Origin: Paraburkholderia sp. BCC1886
GTDB lineage: Bacteria; Pseudomonadota; Gammaproteobacteria; Burkholderiales; Burkholderiaceae
DNA length: 64,000 nucleotides
Reading direction: 5' to 3'
Assembly (NCBI RefSeq): GCF_900996245.1
Contig: NZ_CAAJGK010000049.1
Span: 32,592 to 96,591, forward strand
Shown: in pieces, positions 53,123 to 62,323 of the stretch
Layout of the letters: every line of letters starts with the position of its first letter
How positions within the stretch are numbered: the stretch's first letter is position 1
Translations under genes and position numbers: made by a program
The notes under the pieces: generated by a model
Told to the model about the DNA's origin: nothing
Database searches by the model: none
Seen by the model: only the letters and a program-made list of their open reading frames with translations

Positions 53123-54844
53123 ATGAGCAAACCCGCCAATCTCCCGCAGCAGTTGGACCACATGCTCCGGCAAGCCGTCGCACTGCAGCAGAACGGCGCG
53201 CTCGTCGAGGCCGAAGAGCTTTACCGCGAGATGCTCGAACTCAAGCCGCGCCATGCCGACGCGCTGCAATTGCTCGGCGCGCTCGCGTTGCAGTCGGGAC
53301 GATTGCCGGAAGCGGTCGAACTGCTCAGAAAGTCGCTCGCCGTCAACCCGAGACAGGCGCCGGTTCATTCGAACCTGGCCTACGCACTGAACGCCCTGCA
53401 ACGCTTCGCCGAAGCCCTCGCCTGCGCGGATCGGGCACTCGCGCTGCAAGCGGGTTTCGTCGATGCGCTGAACAATCGCGGCAATGCGCTGGCGGGCTTG
53501 AACCGGCCGGCCGACGCGCTCGGCAGTTTCGATCGCGCTATCGCCGTGCGGCCGGCCTTCGTGCAAGCCTGGAACAATCGCGCCTGCGTATTGCGCGACC
53601 TCGGCCGTCCCGCCGATGCACTCGCCAGTTGCGATCACGCGCTGGCCTTGCAGCCGGACTATGCGGACGCCTGGAGTAATCGTGGCAACGCTCTTAGCGA
53701 TATGAATCTGCCGCAGGATGCCGAGCGCAGTTATCGGCGTGCGCTCGAAATTGCGCCGGCGTTTGCGGATGCCTGGAACAATCTCGGCCTCACGCAAATC
53801 GATCTCGGTCAGCAAGCAGAAGCGTTGTCGAGTTACGAGCATGCGCTCGCTGTGAACCCGGCGGCAGCGGAGACGCATTGGAACGAATCGCTGTGTCTGT
53901 TGCAGATGGGGCAGTTCGAAGCCGGCTGGCGAAAATACGAGTGGCGTTGGGAGCGCGCGCGAATCAGGTCCAGCCGACGAAGTTTTCCGCAGCCGCTCTG
54001 GCTCGGCGATTTTCCGCTGCAAGGCAAGACGATTCTGCTGCACGCCGAACAGGGCCTCGGCGATACGCTGCAGTTTTGCCGGTACGCCGCGCAGGTCTCC
54101 CGACTCGGCGCGAAGGTCGTGCTCGAAGTGCCGCCGGAGTTACTGCGATTGATGTCCACGCTCGAAGGTGTGGACCAGTTGATCGAAGCGGGTCGACCCT
54201 TGCCGCCGTTCGACTGTCATTGCCCGTTGTTGAGTCTGCCGCTCGCGCTGGGAACGGACCTCGCGAACATTCCGTCGACGACGCCTTATCTGTTCGCTCG
54301 AGCCGGTGCCGTCGACGAATGGCGCAACCGTATCGATGCCGAAGCATCGGGTCGCGTGAAAGTCGGTCTCGTGTGGGCCGGCGGTAACCGGCCGCATGTC
54401 GCCGAGTTGCGCAAGAACGATGCGCGCCGCTCGATCACATTCGAACGGCTGGCGCCGATTCTCGATGTGCCGAACCTGCGGTTTTACAGCCTGCAAAAAG
54501 GGCCTGCCGCCAATCAGCTCGCGGATGCCGGCGCCGCGTCGAAGGTCATCGATCACACCGACGCACTGCATGATTTCGCCGACACGGCGGCGTTGGTCGC
54601 CAATCTCGATCTGGTGATTTCAGTCGACACGTCCACCGCGCATCTGGCCGGCGCGCTCGGCAAACCGGTGTGGATTCTGAATCGCTTCGACACCTGCTGG
54701 CGCTGGATGCTGGAGCGCAGCGATTCTCCGTGGTACCCGTCGGCGACTTTATTCAGGCAACCCGCACTCGGCGATTGGGACAGCGTCATCGACGCCCTGC
54801 GATGCGCGCTGGCCGACACGATCGGTGCGACCCGCGTAGACTGA
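53123..54844 (+). CDS. TPR-glycosyltransferase-like protein
   Basis: 573 residues. Residues about 10-270 are seven TPR units (for example HADALQLLGALALQSGRLPE, DAWSNRGNALSDMNLPQDAE). Residues about 290-560 form a GT9/GT41-like domain (KTILLHAEQGLGDTLQFCRY; RVKVGLVWAGGNRPH; SVDTSTAHLAGALGKPVWIL). This TPR plus transferase layout is shared with O-GlcNAc-transferase-like and flagellin-modifying proteins. ATG at 53123 is chosen over 53099. Divergent from cheV. Confidence 0.88.
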   Translation: MSKPANLPQQLDHMLRQAVALQQNGALVEAEELYREMLELKPRHADALQLLGALALQSGRLPEAVELLRKSLAVNPRQAPVHSNLAYALNALQRFAEALACADRALALQAGFVDALNNRGNALAGLNRPADALGSFDRAIAVRPAFVQAWNNRACVLRDLGRPADALASCDHALALQPDYADAWSNRGNALSDMNLPQDAERSYRRALEIAPAFADAWNNLGLTQIDLGQQAEALSSYEHALAVNPAAAETHWNESLCLLQMGQFEAGWRKYEWRWERARIRSSRRSFPQPLWLGDFPLQGKTILLHAEQGLGDTLQFCRYAAQVSRLGAKVVLEVPPELLRLMSTLEGVDQLIEAGRPLPPFDCHCPLLSLPLALGTDLANIPSTTPYLFARAGAVDEWRNRIDAEASGRVKVGLVWAGGNRPHVAELRKNDARRSITFERLAPILDVPNLRFYSLQKGPAANQLADAGAASKVIDHTDALHDFADTAALVANLDLVISVDTSTAHLAGALGKPVWILNRFDTCWRWMLERSDSPWYPSATLFRQPALGDWDSVIDALRCALADTIGATRVD

Positions 54845-54883
54845 ACCTCCTTTTATCGACGGCCAAACTACGGAGAAGCAGCA

Positions 54884-55909
54884 ATGGAATATCGACATCT
54901 GGGTGCATCCGGTTTCAAGGTGCCGGTACTGAGTTTCGGTACCGGCACGTTCGGCGGCAAGGGCGAATTTTTTCAGGCGTGGGGCGCCACCGACGTGGCC
55001 GAAGCACGGCGTCTGATCGATGTCTGCTTCGATGCGGGCGTCACGATGTTCGACACGGCGGACATTTATTCAGCCGGCGCATCCGAATCCGTGCTGGGCG
55101 AAGCGCTAAAGGGCAAGCGTGACCGGGCGATCATCTCGACCAAAGCCACCTTCCGTTTCGACGACGGCCCGAACAACGTCGGCTCGTCGCGCTTTCACCT
55201 GATCCAGGCAGTCGACGCGGCGCTCAAGCGCTTGCAAACCGATTACATCGACCTGTTCCAGCTACACGGTTTCGACGCGAGAACCCCGGTGGCCGAAGTG
55301 TTGTCGACGCTCGACGACCTCGTGCGGGCCGGCAAGATCCGCTATACGGGCGTGTCGAATTTTTCCGGCTGGCATCTGATGAAATCGCAGGACGTGGCCG
55401 ACCGTTATGGCTATCCGCGCTATGTCGCGAACCAGACTTACTACTCACTGGTGGGCCGCGACTACGAGTGGGAGTTGATGCCGCTCGGCGCGGATCAGGG
55501 CGTGGGCGCGGTGGTGTGGAGTCCGCTCGGTTGGGGACGGCTCACCGGCAAGATCAAACGCGGCCAACCGTTGCCCGATTCGAGCCGCCTGCATACGACC
55601 GCGGACAAGGGCCCGCCGGTGTCCGACGAACATCTGTTCCGCGTGCTCGACGCAATCGACGAGATTGCCGAAGAAACCGGCAAGACGGTGCCGCAAATCG
55701 CGCTGAACTGGATCTTGCAGCGGCCGACGGTATCCACGGTGTTGATCGGCGCGCGCAATGAGGAACAGTTGCGTCAGAACCTCGGCGCGGTAGGCTGGAA
55801 TCTGACGCCCGAGCAGGTGGCGAAACTGGACGCGGCGAGCGCGGTGCGGCCGGCGTATCCGTACTGGCATCAGGAAGGATTTGAAGAGCGCAATCCCAAG
55901 GCGGTTTGA
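54884..55909 (+). CDS. Aldo/keto reductase
   Basis: 341-residue AKR (YRHLGASGFKVPVLSFGTGT; DTADIYSAGASESVLGEALK; IISTKATF; LFQLHGFD), a second, distinct member in this window. GGAG lies upstream of ATG. It closes with a normal C-terminus; a terminator of the opposing gene lies just beyond. Confidence 0.93.
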   Translation: MEYRHLGASGFKVPVLSFGTGTFGGKGEFFQAWGATDVAEARRLIDVCFDAGVTMFDTADIYSAGASESVLGEALKGKRDRAIISTKATFRFDDGPNNVGSSRFHLIQAVDAALKRLQTDYIDLFQLHGFDARTPVAEVLSTLDDLVRAGKIRYTGVSNFSGWHLMKSQDVADRYGYPRYVANQTYYSLVGRDYEWELMPLGADQGVGAVVWSPLGWGRLTGKIKRGQPLPDSSRLHTTADKGPPVSDEHLFRVLDAIDEIAEETGKTVPQIALNWILQRPTVSTVLIGARNEEQLRQNLGAVGWNLTPEQVAKLDAASAVRPAYPYWHQEGFEERNPKAV

Positions 55910-55936
55910 GGTAAGCGTGAGTCGTTGAAGAAAATC

Positions 55937-55975
55937 CCGCTCCGGTCCCCGTGGTAGAGGAGGCCGCCGGAGCGG
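55937..55975 (-). terminator. Terminator of the SDR gene
   Basis: 9-bp arms CCGCTCCGG and CCGGAGCGG. On the minus strand the stem is followed by GATTTTCTTC, a T-rich tail, 38 bases past the SDR stop. Confidence 0.65.
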
Positions 55976-56013
55976 TGCGCTGGATGCACGGCCTTCATGC
56001 TGCAGCGCTCTGA

Positions 56014-56757
56014 CTACGCAAGCCCCCCGTTCGCCCGCAACACCTGTCCGTTCACCCAGCCTGCGTCCGGTCCCGCGAGAAACGACACCACCGACGCGAT
56101 ATCGTCGGGCTGCCCCAGCCTTTGCAGCGGCGGCATGTTCGAGAACGTCTTGATCTGCTCATCTGTCTTGCCGTCGAGAAACAGCGATGTCGCAACCGGT
56201 CCCGGCGCGACCGCGTTCACCGTGATATTCCGGCCGCGCAGTTCCTTTGCGAACACATGCGTGAACGCTTCCACCGCGGCCTTCGTCGCGTTGTAGATTG
56301 CGTATCCCGGCATGTTCAGCGCGAGCGTGGTGCTCGAGAAATTGACGATGCGGCCGCCGTCGTTCATGCGGCCGGCGGCTTCGCGCAATGTGTTGAAGGT
56401 GCCGCGCACGTTGATGCCGAAGGTCTGGTCGTACAGCGCATCGCTCGTCTCGGCGAGGGGCAGCATTTTCAGCACGCCTGCGTTGTTGACCAGCACATCC
56501 ACCTTGCCGAGTTGCTTTTCGGTGATGTCGAACAGGCGGCGGACGTCGTCCGGATTCGCCACGTCCGCTTTCACTGCGATCGCATGGCCACCGCCTGCTT
56601 TGAGTTCGGCGACGAGCGCGTCGGCTTCGGTCGCGCTCGACGCATAGTTGATGACCACTGCAAGACCGTCTTTGGCGAGGCGCTGCGCCACGGCGGCACC
56701 GATGCCGCGCGATGCGCCGGTAACGATAGCGACGCGGGTGCGGGAAGCTGTATTCAT
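56014..56757 (-). CDS. Short-chain dehydrogenase/reductase
   Basis: 247-residue classical SDR. The cofactor loop is TGASRGIGAAVAQRL; the active site is YNATKAAVEAF with the Tyr-x-x-x-Lys pair; NNAGVLKM is present. Likely reduces a ketone or quinone with NADPH. Divergent from a LysR gene across 157 bases, a common regulator/SDR pair. Confidence 0.94.
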   Translation of the reverse strand: MNTASRTRVAIVTGASRGIGAAVAQRLAKDGLAVVINYASSATEADALVAELKAGGGHAIAVKADVANPDDVRRLFDITEKQLGKVDVLVNNAGVLKMLPLAETSDALYDQTFGINVRGTFNTLREAAGRMNDGGRIVNFSSTTLALNMPGYAIYNATKAAVEAFTHVFAKELRGRNITVNAVAPGPVATSLFLDGKTDEQIKTFSNMPPLQRLGQPDDIASVVSFLAGPDAGWVNGQVLRANGGLA

Positions 56758-56914
56758 GGTTCGTTTCCTTGACTGAAATGGATGGAGATTGGTTGGATGA
56801 AACGAATCATGCCCGCTTTCTTCGTCGGGATAATCGGGTTAGACTCACCATCATCATTTCATTTGCTTTAACAATAGCGGCTTTTAGCGCCGCCTGAGCC
56901 CCAAGACGCCAGCC

Positions 56915-57817
56915 ATGGACCGCTTCGAAGAAATGCGTGTTTTCGTGCGAATCGCCGAGCGCCAGAGCTTCACCCGCGCATCGGACGACCTGCAGATTCC
57001 GCGCGCCACCGTCACCAATCTGATGAAGCGCATGGAGCAGCGGCTCGGCGCACGGCTGCTCGAGCGTACGACACGTACGGTTCGCCTCACGCACGACGGC
57101 GAAGCGTATTACCGCCGCTGCGTGCGGCTCATTGCCGATATGGAAGACGCGGAAGGCTCGTTTTCCAATCGCGCGCCGAAGGGTTTGTTGAGAGTGAATC
57201 TGCAGGGCACGCTCGCGCGGTACTTCGTGGTGCCCGAGTTGCCGGCGTTTCTCGCGCGCTTTCCCGAGATCGAACTGACCATCGGCGAAGACGACCGCTT
57301 CGTCGATCTCGTGCGCGAAGGCGTCGATTGCGTGTTGCGGGCGGGCAATCTGCAGGACTCGTCGATGGTCGGCCGGCGCGTCGCGCAACTGCGTCAGGTG
57401 ACCGTGGCGAGTCCGGCCTATCTCGCGGCGTTCGGCGAGCCGACCGATCTCGCGTCGCTGGCCGGCCATCGCGCGGTGAACTACGTGTCGAGCGCGACCG
57501 GCAAACCGGTGCCGCTGGAATTCCGTATCGACGATCGCGATACCACACTGGTGTTGCCCTCGGCCGTCGCGGTCACCGGGACCGAGATCTACACCGGCGC
57601 AGCGGTGGCTGGCCTCGGCATCGTGCAGGTGCCACGCTACCGCGTCGAAAACGAACTGGGCGCGGGGCGTCTGAAGATCATCCTCGGCGATTTTCCGCCG
57701 CCGCCCATGCCGGTTTCCGTGCTGTATCCGCAGAACCGTCAGTTGTCGTCACGCGTGCGCGTGTTTGCGCAATGGCTGGGCGAGATCTTCGAAGCCGCTG
57801 CCGCGCGCACGGGTTAG
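56915..57817 (+). CDS. LysR-family regulator of the SDR gene
   Basis: 300 residues, LysR HTH (MDRFEEMRVFVRIAERQSFT; QIPRATVTNLMKRMEQRLGA) and substrate-binding domain. Divergent from the SDR, its probable target. Confidence 0.93.
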   Translation: MDRFEEMRVFVRIAERQSFTRASDDLQIPRATVTNLMKRMEQRLGARLLERTTRTVRLTHDGEAYYRRCVRLIADMEDAEGSFSNRAPKGLLRVNLQGTLARYFVVPELPAFLARFPEIELTIGEDDRFVDLVREGVDCVLRAGNLQDSSMVGRRVAQLRQVTVASPAYLAAFGEPTDLASLAGHRAVNYVSSATGKPVPLEFRIDDRDTTLVLPSAVAVTGTEIYTGAAVAGLGIVQVPRYRVENELGAGRLKIILGDFPPPPMPVSVLYPQNRQLSSRVRVFAQWLGEIFEAAAARTG

Positions 57818-57927
57818 GGCAGTCGCAAGCCGCGCGTGTGGGATCATACGCGGCGTGCCGCGGCGACCGCGCCGCGCTCGCGTCGGTATGACGACAGCGA
57901 CAACAGGAAACACGAAGGAGCAGGGCG

Positions 57928-58269
57928 ATGATCGATGGACTGGTGGGCGGGCGCCTGTATGGCGAGGCGCAGATTCGCACGGGGCAGAACGGCAGGCGGT
58001 TCGTCACCTGCAAGGTGCGCGCGGCGACCAACGACGGCGATACGCTGTTCGTCAACGTCATCGCTTTCGACGACGACGTGCAGAGCGCGCTGCTCGCGCT
58101 GAGCGACGCCGATAGCGTGAGCCTGAGCGGCGCGCTGACGCCGAAGGTGTGGACCGACAAGAATGGGCTCGTCAAACCGGCGGTGGATATGGTGGCGCAC
58201 AAAGTATTGAGCGTTTATGACGGCCGCCGCGCAGAGGGTCGTGACGACGGCCGTGACGACGACGCTTGA
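57928..58269 (+). CDS. Single-stranded DNA-binding protein-like OB-fold protein
   Basis: 113 residues covering one OB fold (GRLYGEAQIRTGQNGRRFVT; VKPAVDMVAHKVLS). It lacks the acidic DDDIPF-type tip of housekeeping SSB and instead ends in RAEGRDDGRDDDA, so it is an accessory paralogue. AAGGAG precedes ATG. Its last 55 bases overlap the 3' end of the opposing LysR gene. Confidence 0.8.
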   Translation: MIDGLVGGRLYGEAQIRTGQNGRRFVTCKVRAATNDGDTLFVNVIAFDDDVQSALLALSDADSVSLSGALTPKVWTDKNGLVKPAVDMVAHKVLSVYDGRRAEGRDDGRDDDA

Positions 58270-59165
58270 GGCGGCTTGACCTGCTCGCCGCCGGCGTCCT
58301 TCAGATAATCGACGAAACGCTCGGCCAGCGGTTCCGCATCGCCGCTGCGGCGCAACAGCAGGACTTGCGATAGGAGGGTTTCGCCACGCAGCGGCAGGAA
58401 ACACACCCGCGGGTCCTGCACTTTGCGCAGCGTGTACGGCACTAGCGCGACGCCCATGCCGAAGCCGACCATCGTCACGACGGTTTGCCACAAACGCGCT
58501 TCGTGGCGGATCAACGGACTGAAGCCGGCGCTCACGCACTGCGCGATGATCAGATCGTGATAATGCGGCGACACCGTGCGCGGAAACAGAATGAAGGGCT
58601 CCTGCGCGAGCGCCTGCAAGTCGATCCGGCGCTTCTTCGCAAGCGGATGATGGACCGGCAGGCAGCACAGAAACGGCTCGGAAAACATCGGCGTGGACAC
58701 TACGTCTGCGGGAAAATTGCCCCAATGCGCGTAGCCCATATCGATCTGCATGCGCTGGATGGCCTGCACCTGCTCGCTGGTGTTCATCTCCTTCAGCACG
58801 ATTTCGACGCCCGGGTAGTCGGTCTCGAAACGGCTCACGGCTTGCGGCATGCCGCGATACAGCATCGAATTCACGAAGCCGATGCGCAAACGTCCTGCCA
58901 AACCGTCGGCCGACCGAACCGTGATGCGCTCGACCTCGCTCGCCTGCAGCAACAAACGCTGCGCCTCGCCGAGCAGCACCTGACCGGCATTCGTCAACGC
59001 CACGCTCTTGTTGGTGCGCGCGAGCAACTGCACGCCGAGTTGCTCTTCGAACTTGCGGATGTCGAAACTGAGCGCCGGTTGCGAAATAAACAGACGCCTG
59101 GCCGCGCGGCCGAAGTGCAACTCTTCGGCGACCGCCACGAAATAGCGCAATTGCTTCAGATCCAC
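58215..59165 (-). CDS. LysR-family regulator, GTG start
   Basis: 316 residues (MDLKQLRYFVAVAEELHFGR; LFISQPALSFDIRKFEEQLG) with the substrate-binding domain and a Ser/Arg/Pro-rich C-terminal tail that overlaps the SSB gene. The start is GTG at 59165 with AGGAG six bases upstream. Divergent from the acyl-CoA dehydrogenase operon, its probable target. Confidence 0.92.
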   Translation of the reverse strand: MDLKQLRYFVAVAEELHFGRAARRLFISQPALSFDIRKFEEQLGVQLLARTNKSVALTNAGQVLLGEAQRLLLQASEVERITVRSADGLAGRLRIGFVNSMLYRGMPQAVSRFETDYPGVEIVLKEMNTSEQVQAIQRMQIDMGYAHWGNFPADVVSTPMFSEPFLCCLPVHHPLAKKRRIDLQALAQEPFILFPRTVSPHYHDLIIAQCVSAGFSPLIRHEARLWQTVVTMVGFGMGVALVPYTLRKVQDPRVCFLPLRGETLLSQVLLLRRSGDAEPLAERFVDYLKDAGGEQVKPPQASSSRPSSRPSARRPS

Positions 59166-59186
59166 CGTCGTCTCCTGATCCTTTAT

Positions 59187-59205
59187 CGATAAGCTGCGTC
59201 TATCG
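59187..59205. promoter_or_regulatory. Candidate LysR box upstream of the acyl-CoA dehydrogenase operon
   Basis: CGATA-N9-TATCG overlapping the palindrome TTATCGATAA (59183-59192), 22 bases from the LysR GTG and 70 from the acyl-CoA dehydrogenase ATG. Arrangement fits a T-N11-A type LysR site; the arms are short. Confidence 0.5.
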
Positions 59206-59274
59206 TACCGGATATAAGTTGTATTAGACGATTATCGAACGCGCTTCTATGCTCCTTCCACCAAGGAGACACGC

Positions 59275-61050
59275 ATGAGCGAAACGCGCGAAATCAATAC
59301 GCAGCCGGTACACGGCTCGGCCAACATCCCCGATAGCCGGGGCATCAACTTCTTCGCGAGCGATCCGGACTTTGCCGGGCTGCTCAAACTGCATCTGGGC
59401 GACACGCTTTATCAGGAACTCGAAAGTCAGCTCGTTTCCCTGGGCCAGCGCGCCTCCGACGAACTCGATATCTGGGCACTCTCCGCGGACAAGAACCCGC
59501 CGCAATTGCGGCAACGCACGCGCCGCGGCGAAGCGCTGCAGAGCATCGACAAACACCCCGACTATGTCGCGCTGGAACGCGTCGCTTACGCCGAGTTAGG
59601 GCTCGCGGCGATGAGCCACGAGACGCCCGAAGGCGGCCGGAAGTTGCCGCCGCTCGTTAAATACGCGCTGACCTTCCTGTTCGTGCAGGCGGAATTCGGC
59701 CTGTGCTGCCCGGTGAGCATGACCGATTCGCTCACGCGAACCTTGCGCAAATTCGGCGCGCCCGAACTGGTCGCGCGGTTTCTGCCGATGCTCGCGTCGC
59801 GCGATTTCGACACGCTGTTCCAGGGCGCGATGTTCATGACGGAACAGGCGGCGGGTTCCGACGTGGCCCGTATTGCGACGCGTGCCGCGCTCGACACTGC
59901 TGCGGACGGCACCCAAACCTGGCGCCTGTACGGCGACAAATGGTTCTGCTCGAATGCGGACGCGGATCTCGCGATGGTGCTGGCGCGCCCGGACGGCGCG
60001 GCCGAAGGCATCAACGGGCTCGCGCTGTTTCTGTTGCCGAAGACTCTGCCGGATGGCTCGCGTAATCACTACCAGATCGTCCGTCTGAAGGACAAATTGG
60101 GCAGCCGCTCGATGGCGAGCGGCGAGATCGTGCTGGATGGCGCGCACGCGTATCTGATCGGCGAAGTCGGCCGCGGTTTTCATCAGATGGCCGACATGAT
60201 CAACATGTCGCGGCTGTCGAACGGTGTGCGCGCCGCCGGCCTGATGCGTCGTGCGCTGACCGAAGCGCTGCACATCGCGCGAAACCGCGAAGCGTTCGGC
60301 CGCAAGCTGATCGACATGCCGTTGATGCAGCGTCAATTGCTGAAGATGATGTTGCCGGCCGAACAGGCGCGCTCGATGTTCATGCAGATCGCGCTGCTGC
60401 TCGAGCAGGCCGACGCCGGCGATCGTCAGGCCGCGAAGTGCGTGCGTATCCTCACGCCGTTGATCAAGTTCCGCGCGTGCCGCGACGCCCGTCGCGTGAC
60501 AGGCGATGCGATGGAAGTGCGCGGCGGCACCGGCTATATCGAAGAGTGGAGCGACGCGCGCCTCGTGCGCGATGCGCACCTCGGTTCCATCTGGGAAGGC
60601 ACCAGCAACATCGTCGCGCTGGATATCGCGCGCGCGGCGAAACGCGACGGCGCGCTCGAACCGTTGCGCGGCTATCTGCTCGATCGCCTCGGTGCCGCGG
60701 GTCTGCCGGCGGCGAGTCTCGCACTGCTGCGCTCGACCCTGACGCGGGCTTGCGACGCGCTGGCAAGCGTGGCCGAAGCGGGCCGCGACGAAGACGTACG
60801 GCAAGCGGGCACGGCGCTGTATCACGCGACGACGGCCGTGCTGATGGCGTGCGAAGGCGTGCGGCTCGCACCCGATTACCGGCGTCTCGCGCTCGCTCAT
60901 CTGGTGTTGCGGCACAAACTGTTGCCCGTCGATCCGCTGGCGCTGGGCACGTCGGCGAACGAACGCAGCGTGAGCGCGGCATTGGTGGGCGGACAGACGG
61001 TATCGCTCGATCAGGCCTTGCAGTTGTTGCCGGCAGGGAGCGCCGCATGA
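59275..61050 (+). CDS. Acyl-CoA dehydrogenase
   Basis: 591-residue FAD enzyme. Core motifs: FMTEQAAGSDVARIATRAAL (flavin/substrate loop), LGSRSMASGEIVLDGAHAYL, and VRGGTGYIEEWSDARLVRDA with IWEGTSNIVALD near the C-terminal end of the ACAD fold. The length and C-terminal extension resemble the AidB/large ACAD group. AAGGAG precedes ATG. First gene of a three-gene operon with a CoA-transferase and MFS carrier. Confidence 0.92.
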   Translation: MSETREINTQPVHGSANIPDSRGINFFASDPDFAGLLKLHLGDTLYQELESQLVSLGQRASDELDIWALSADKNPPQLRQRTRRGEALQSIDKHPDYVALERVAYAELGLAAMSHETPEGGRKLPPLVKYALTFLFVQAEFGLCCPVSMTDSLTRTLRKFGAPELVARFLPMLASRDFDTLFQGAMFMTEQAAGSDVARIATRAALDTAADGTQTWRLYGDKWFCSNADADLAMVLARPDGAAEGINGLALFLLPKTLPDGSRNHYQIVRLKDKLGSRSMASGEIVLDGAHAYLIGEVGRGFHQMADMINMSRLSNGVRAAGLMRRALTEALHIARNREAFGRKLIDMPLMQRQLLKMMLPAEQARSMFMQIALLLEQADAGDRQAAKCVRILTPLIKFRACRDARRVTGDAMEVRGGTGYIEEWSDARLVRDAHLGSIWEGTSNIVALDIARAAKRDGALEPLRGYLLDRLGAAGLPAASLALLRSTLTRACDALASVAEAGRDEDVRQAGTALYHATTAVLMACEGVRLAPDYRRLALAHLVLRHKLLPVDPLALGTSANERSVSAALVGGQTVSLDQALQLLPAGSAA

Positions 61051-62249
61051 GCGCCGCTGCGACCCCGCAAAAGCGCGGTGCGCTCGACGGCATCAAGGTC
61101 GTCGACCTTAGTCGCGTGCTCGGCGGCCCTTACTGCACGCAGGCGCTCGCCGATCACGGCGCGCAGGTGATCAAGCTCGAACCGCCCGATGGTGACGAAA
61201 CGCGTGGCTGGGGTCCGCCGTTCTACGGCGATACCGCGTGGTACTTCGCGGGCGTGAATCGCAACAAGCAGGGCATTGCGGTCGATCTCTCGCGCGACGA
61301 AGGGCGCGCGATCCTGTGGAAGCTGCTGGAAGAGGCCGACGTGCTCGTCGAAAACTTCAAGCCCGGCACGCTCGCGCGCTGGGGCATGGACTACGAGCGC
61401 GATCTGCGTGGCCGTTTTCCGCGACTGATTCACTGCGCGGTGTCGGGCTTCGGCGCCGACGGTCCGCTCGGCGGCTTGCCGGGTTACGACGCGGCCATCC
61501 AGGCGATGACCGGGCTGATGAGTGTGAACGGCGAGCATGACGGACCGGCGCTGCGTGTCGGCTTGCCGGTGGTCGACATGGTGACCGGACTGAATGCGCT
61601 CGCCGGCATTCTGCTCGCGCTGGCGGAGCGTGCTTCGAGCGGGCAGGGACAGTCGATCGATATCGCGCTTTACGATTGCGGCGTGTCCTTGCTGCACCCG
61701 CACTTGCCCAACTATTTCGGCTCGGGGCGTACCCCGCAGCGTAGCGGCAATGCGCATCCGAACATCACGCCCTACGACAGTTATCGCACGGCCAGCACGC
61801 CGATTTTTCTGGCGGTCGGCAACGACCGGCAGTTTGCGAAACTGTGCGCGCATCTCGGCGCACCGGAACTCGCGGACGACCCGCGCTATGTCGACAATCG
61901 CAGCCGCTGCGCGCATCGAGAAGAATTGAAGGCGGCACTCGAAGCACGGCTTGCCGCGCATGACTGCGAGCCGCTTGCCGAAGCATTGATCCGTGCGGGC
62001 GTACCGTGCGGACCGGTGCAAACCGTCGATGTGGTTGCGCGGCATCCGCATACCTTGCATCGCGGCATGGTGATCGAGATGGGCGAGTATCGCGGCACGG
62101 CGTCGCCGATCAAGTTGTCGCGTACGCCGGCGACTTACCGGAGCGCGCCGCCTGCGCTCGGCGGCGATACCCGCGACGTGCTGAACGGTTTGGGTATCGA
62201 CGCGGCCACCCAGCAGCGATTGTTCGAAGCCGGCGTGCTGAGGGCCTAG
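61047..62249 (+). CDS. CaiB/BaiF-family (class III) CoA-transferase
   Basis: 400 residues: N-terminal LDGIKVVDLSRVLGGPYCTQ, ADVLVENFKPGTLARWGMDY, and the catalytic aspartate in GLPGYDAAIQAMTGLMSVNG. It would activate an imported acid by moving CoA from a donor. Start overlaps the dehydrogenase stop (ATGA). Confidence 0.94.
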   Translation: MSAAATPQKRGALDGIKVVDLSRVLGGPYCTQALADHGAQVIKLEPPDGDETRGWGPPFYGDTAWYFAGVNRNKQGIAVDLSRDEGRAILWKLLEEADVLVENFKPGTLARWGMDYERDLRGRFPRLIHCAVSGFGADGPLGGLPGYDAAIQAMTGLMSVNGEHDGPALRVGLPVVDMVTGLNALAGILLALAERASSGQGQSIDIALYDCGVSLLHPHLPNYFGSGRTPQRSGNAHPNITPYDSYRTASTPIFLAVGNDRQFAKLCAHLGAPELADDPRYVDNRSRCAHREELKAALEARLAAHDCEPLAEALIRAGVPCGPVQTVDVVARHPHTLHRGMVIEMGEYRGTASPIKLSRTPATYRSAPPALGGDTRDVLNGLGIDAATQQRLFEAGVLRA

Positions 62250-62323
62250 CGATTCGAAGGCAGTTTTTCGGCGACGGCACACAGAAGCCGCGCCATCCAT
62301 AACCAGGATCAGGAGACACCGAC

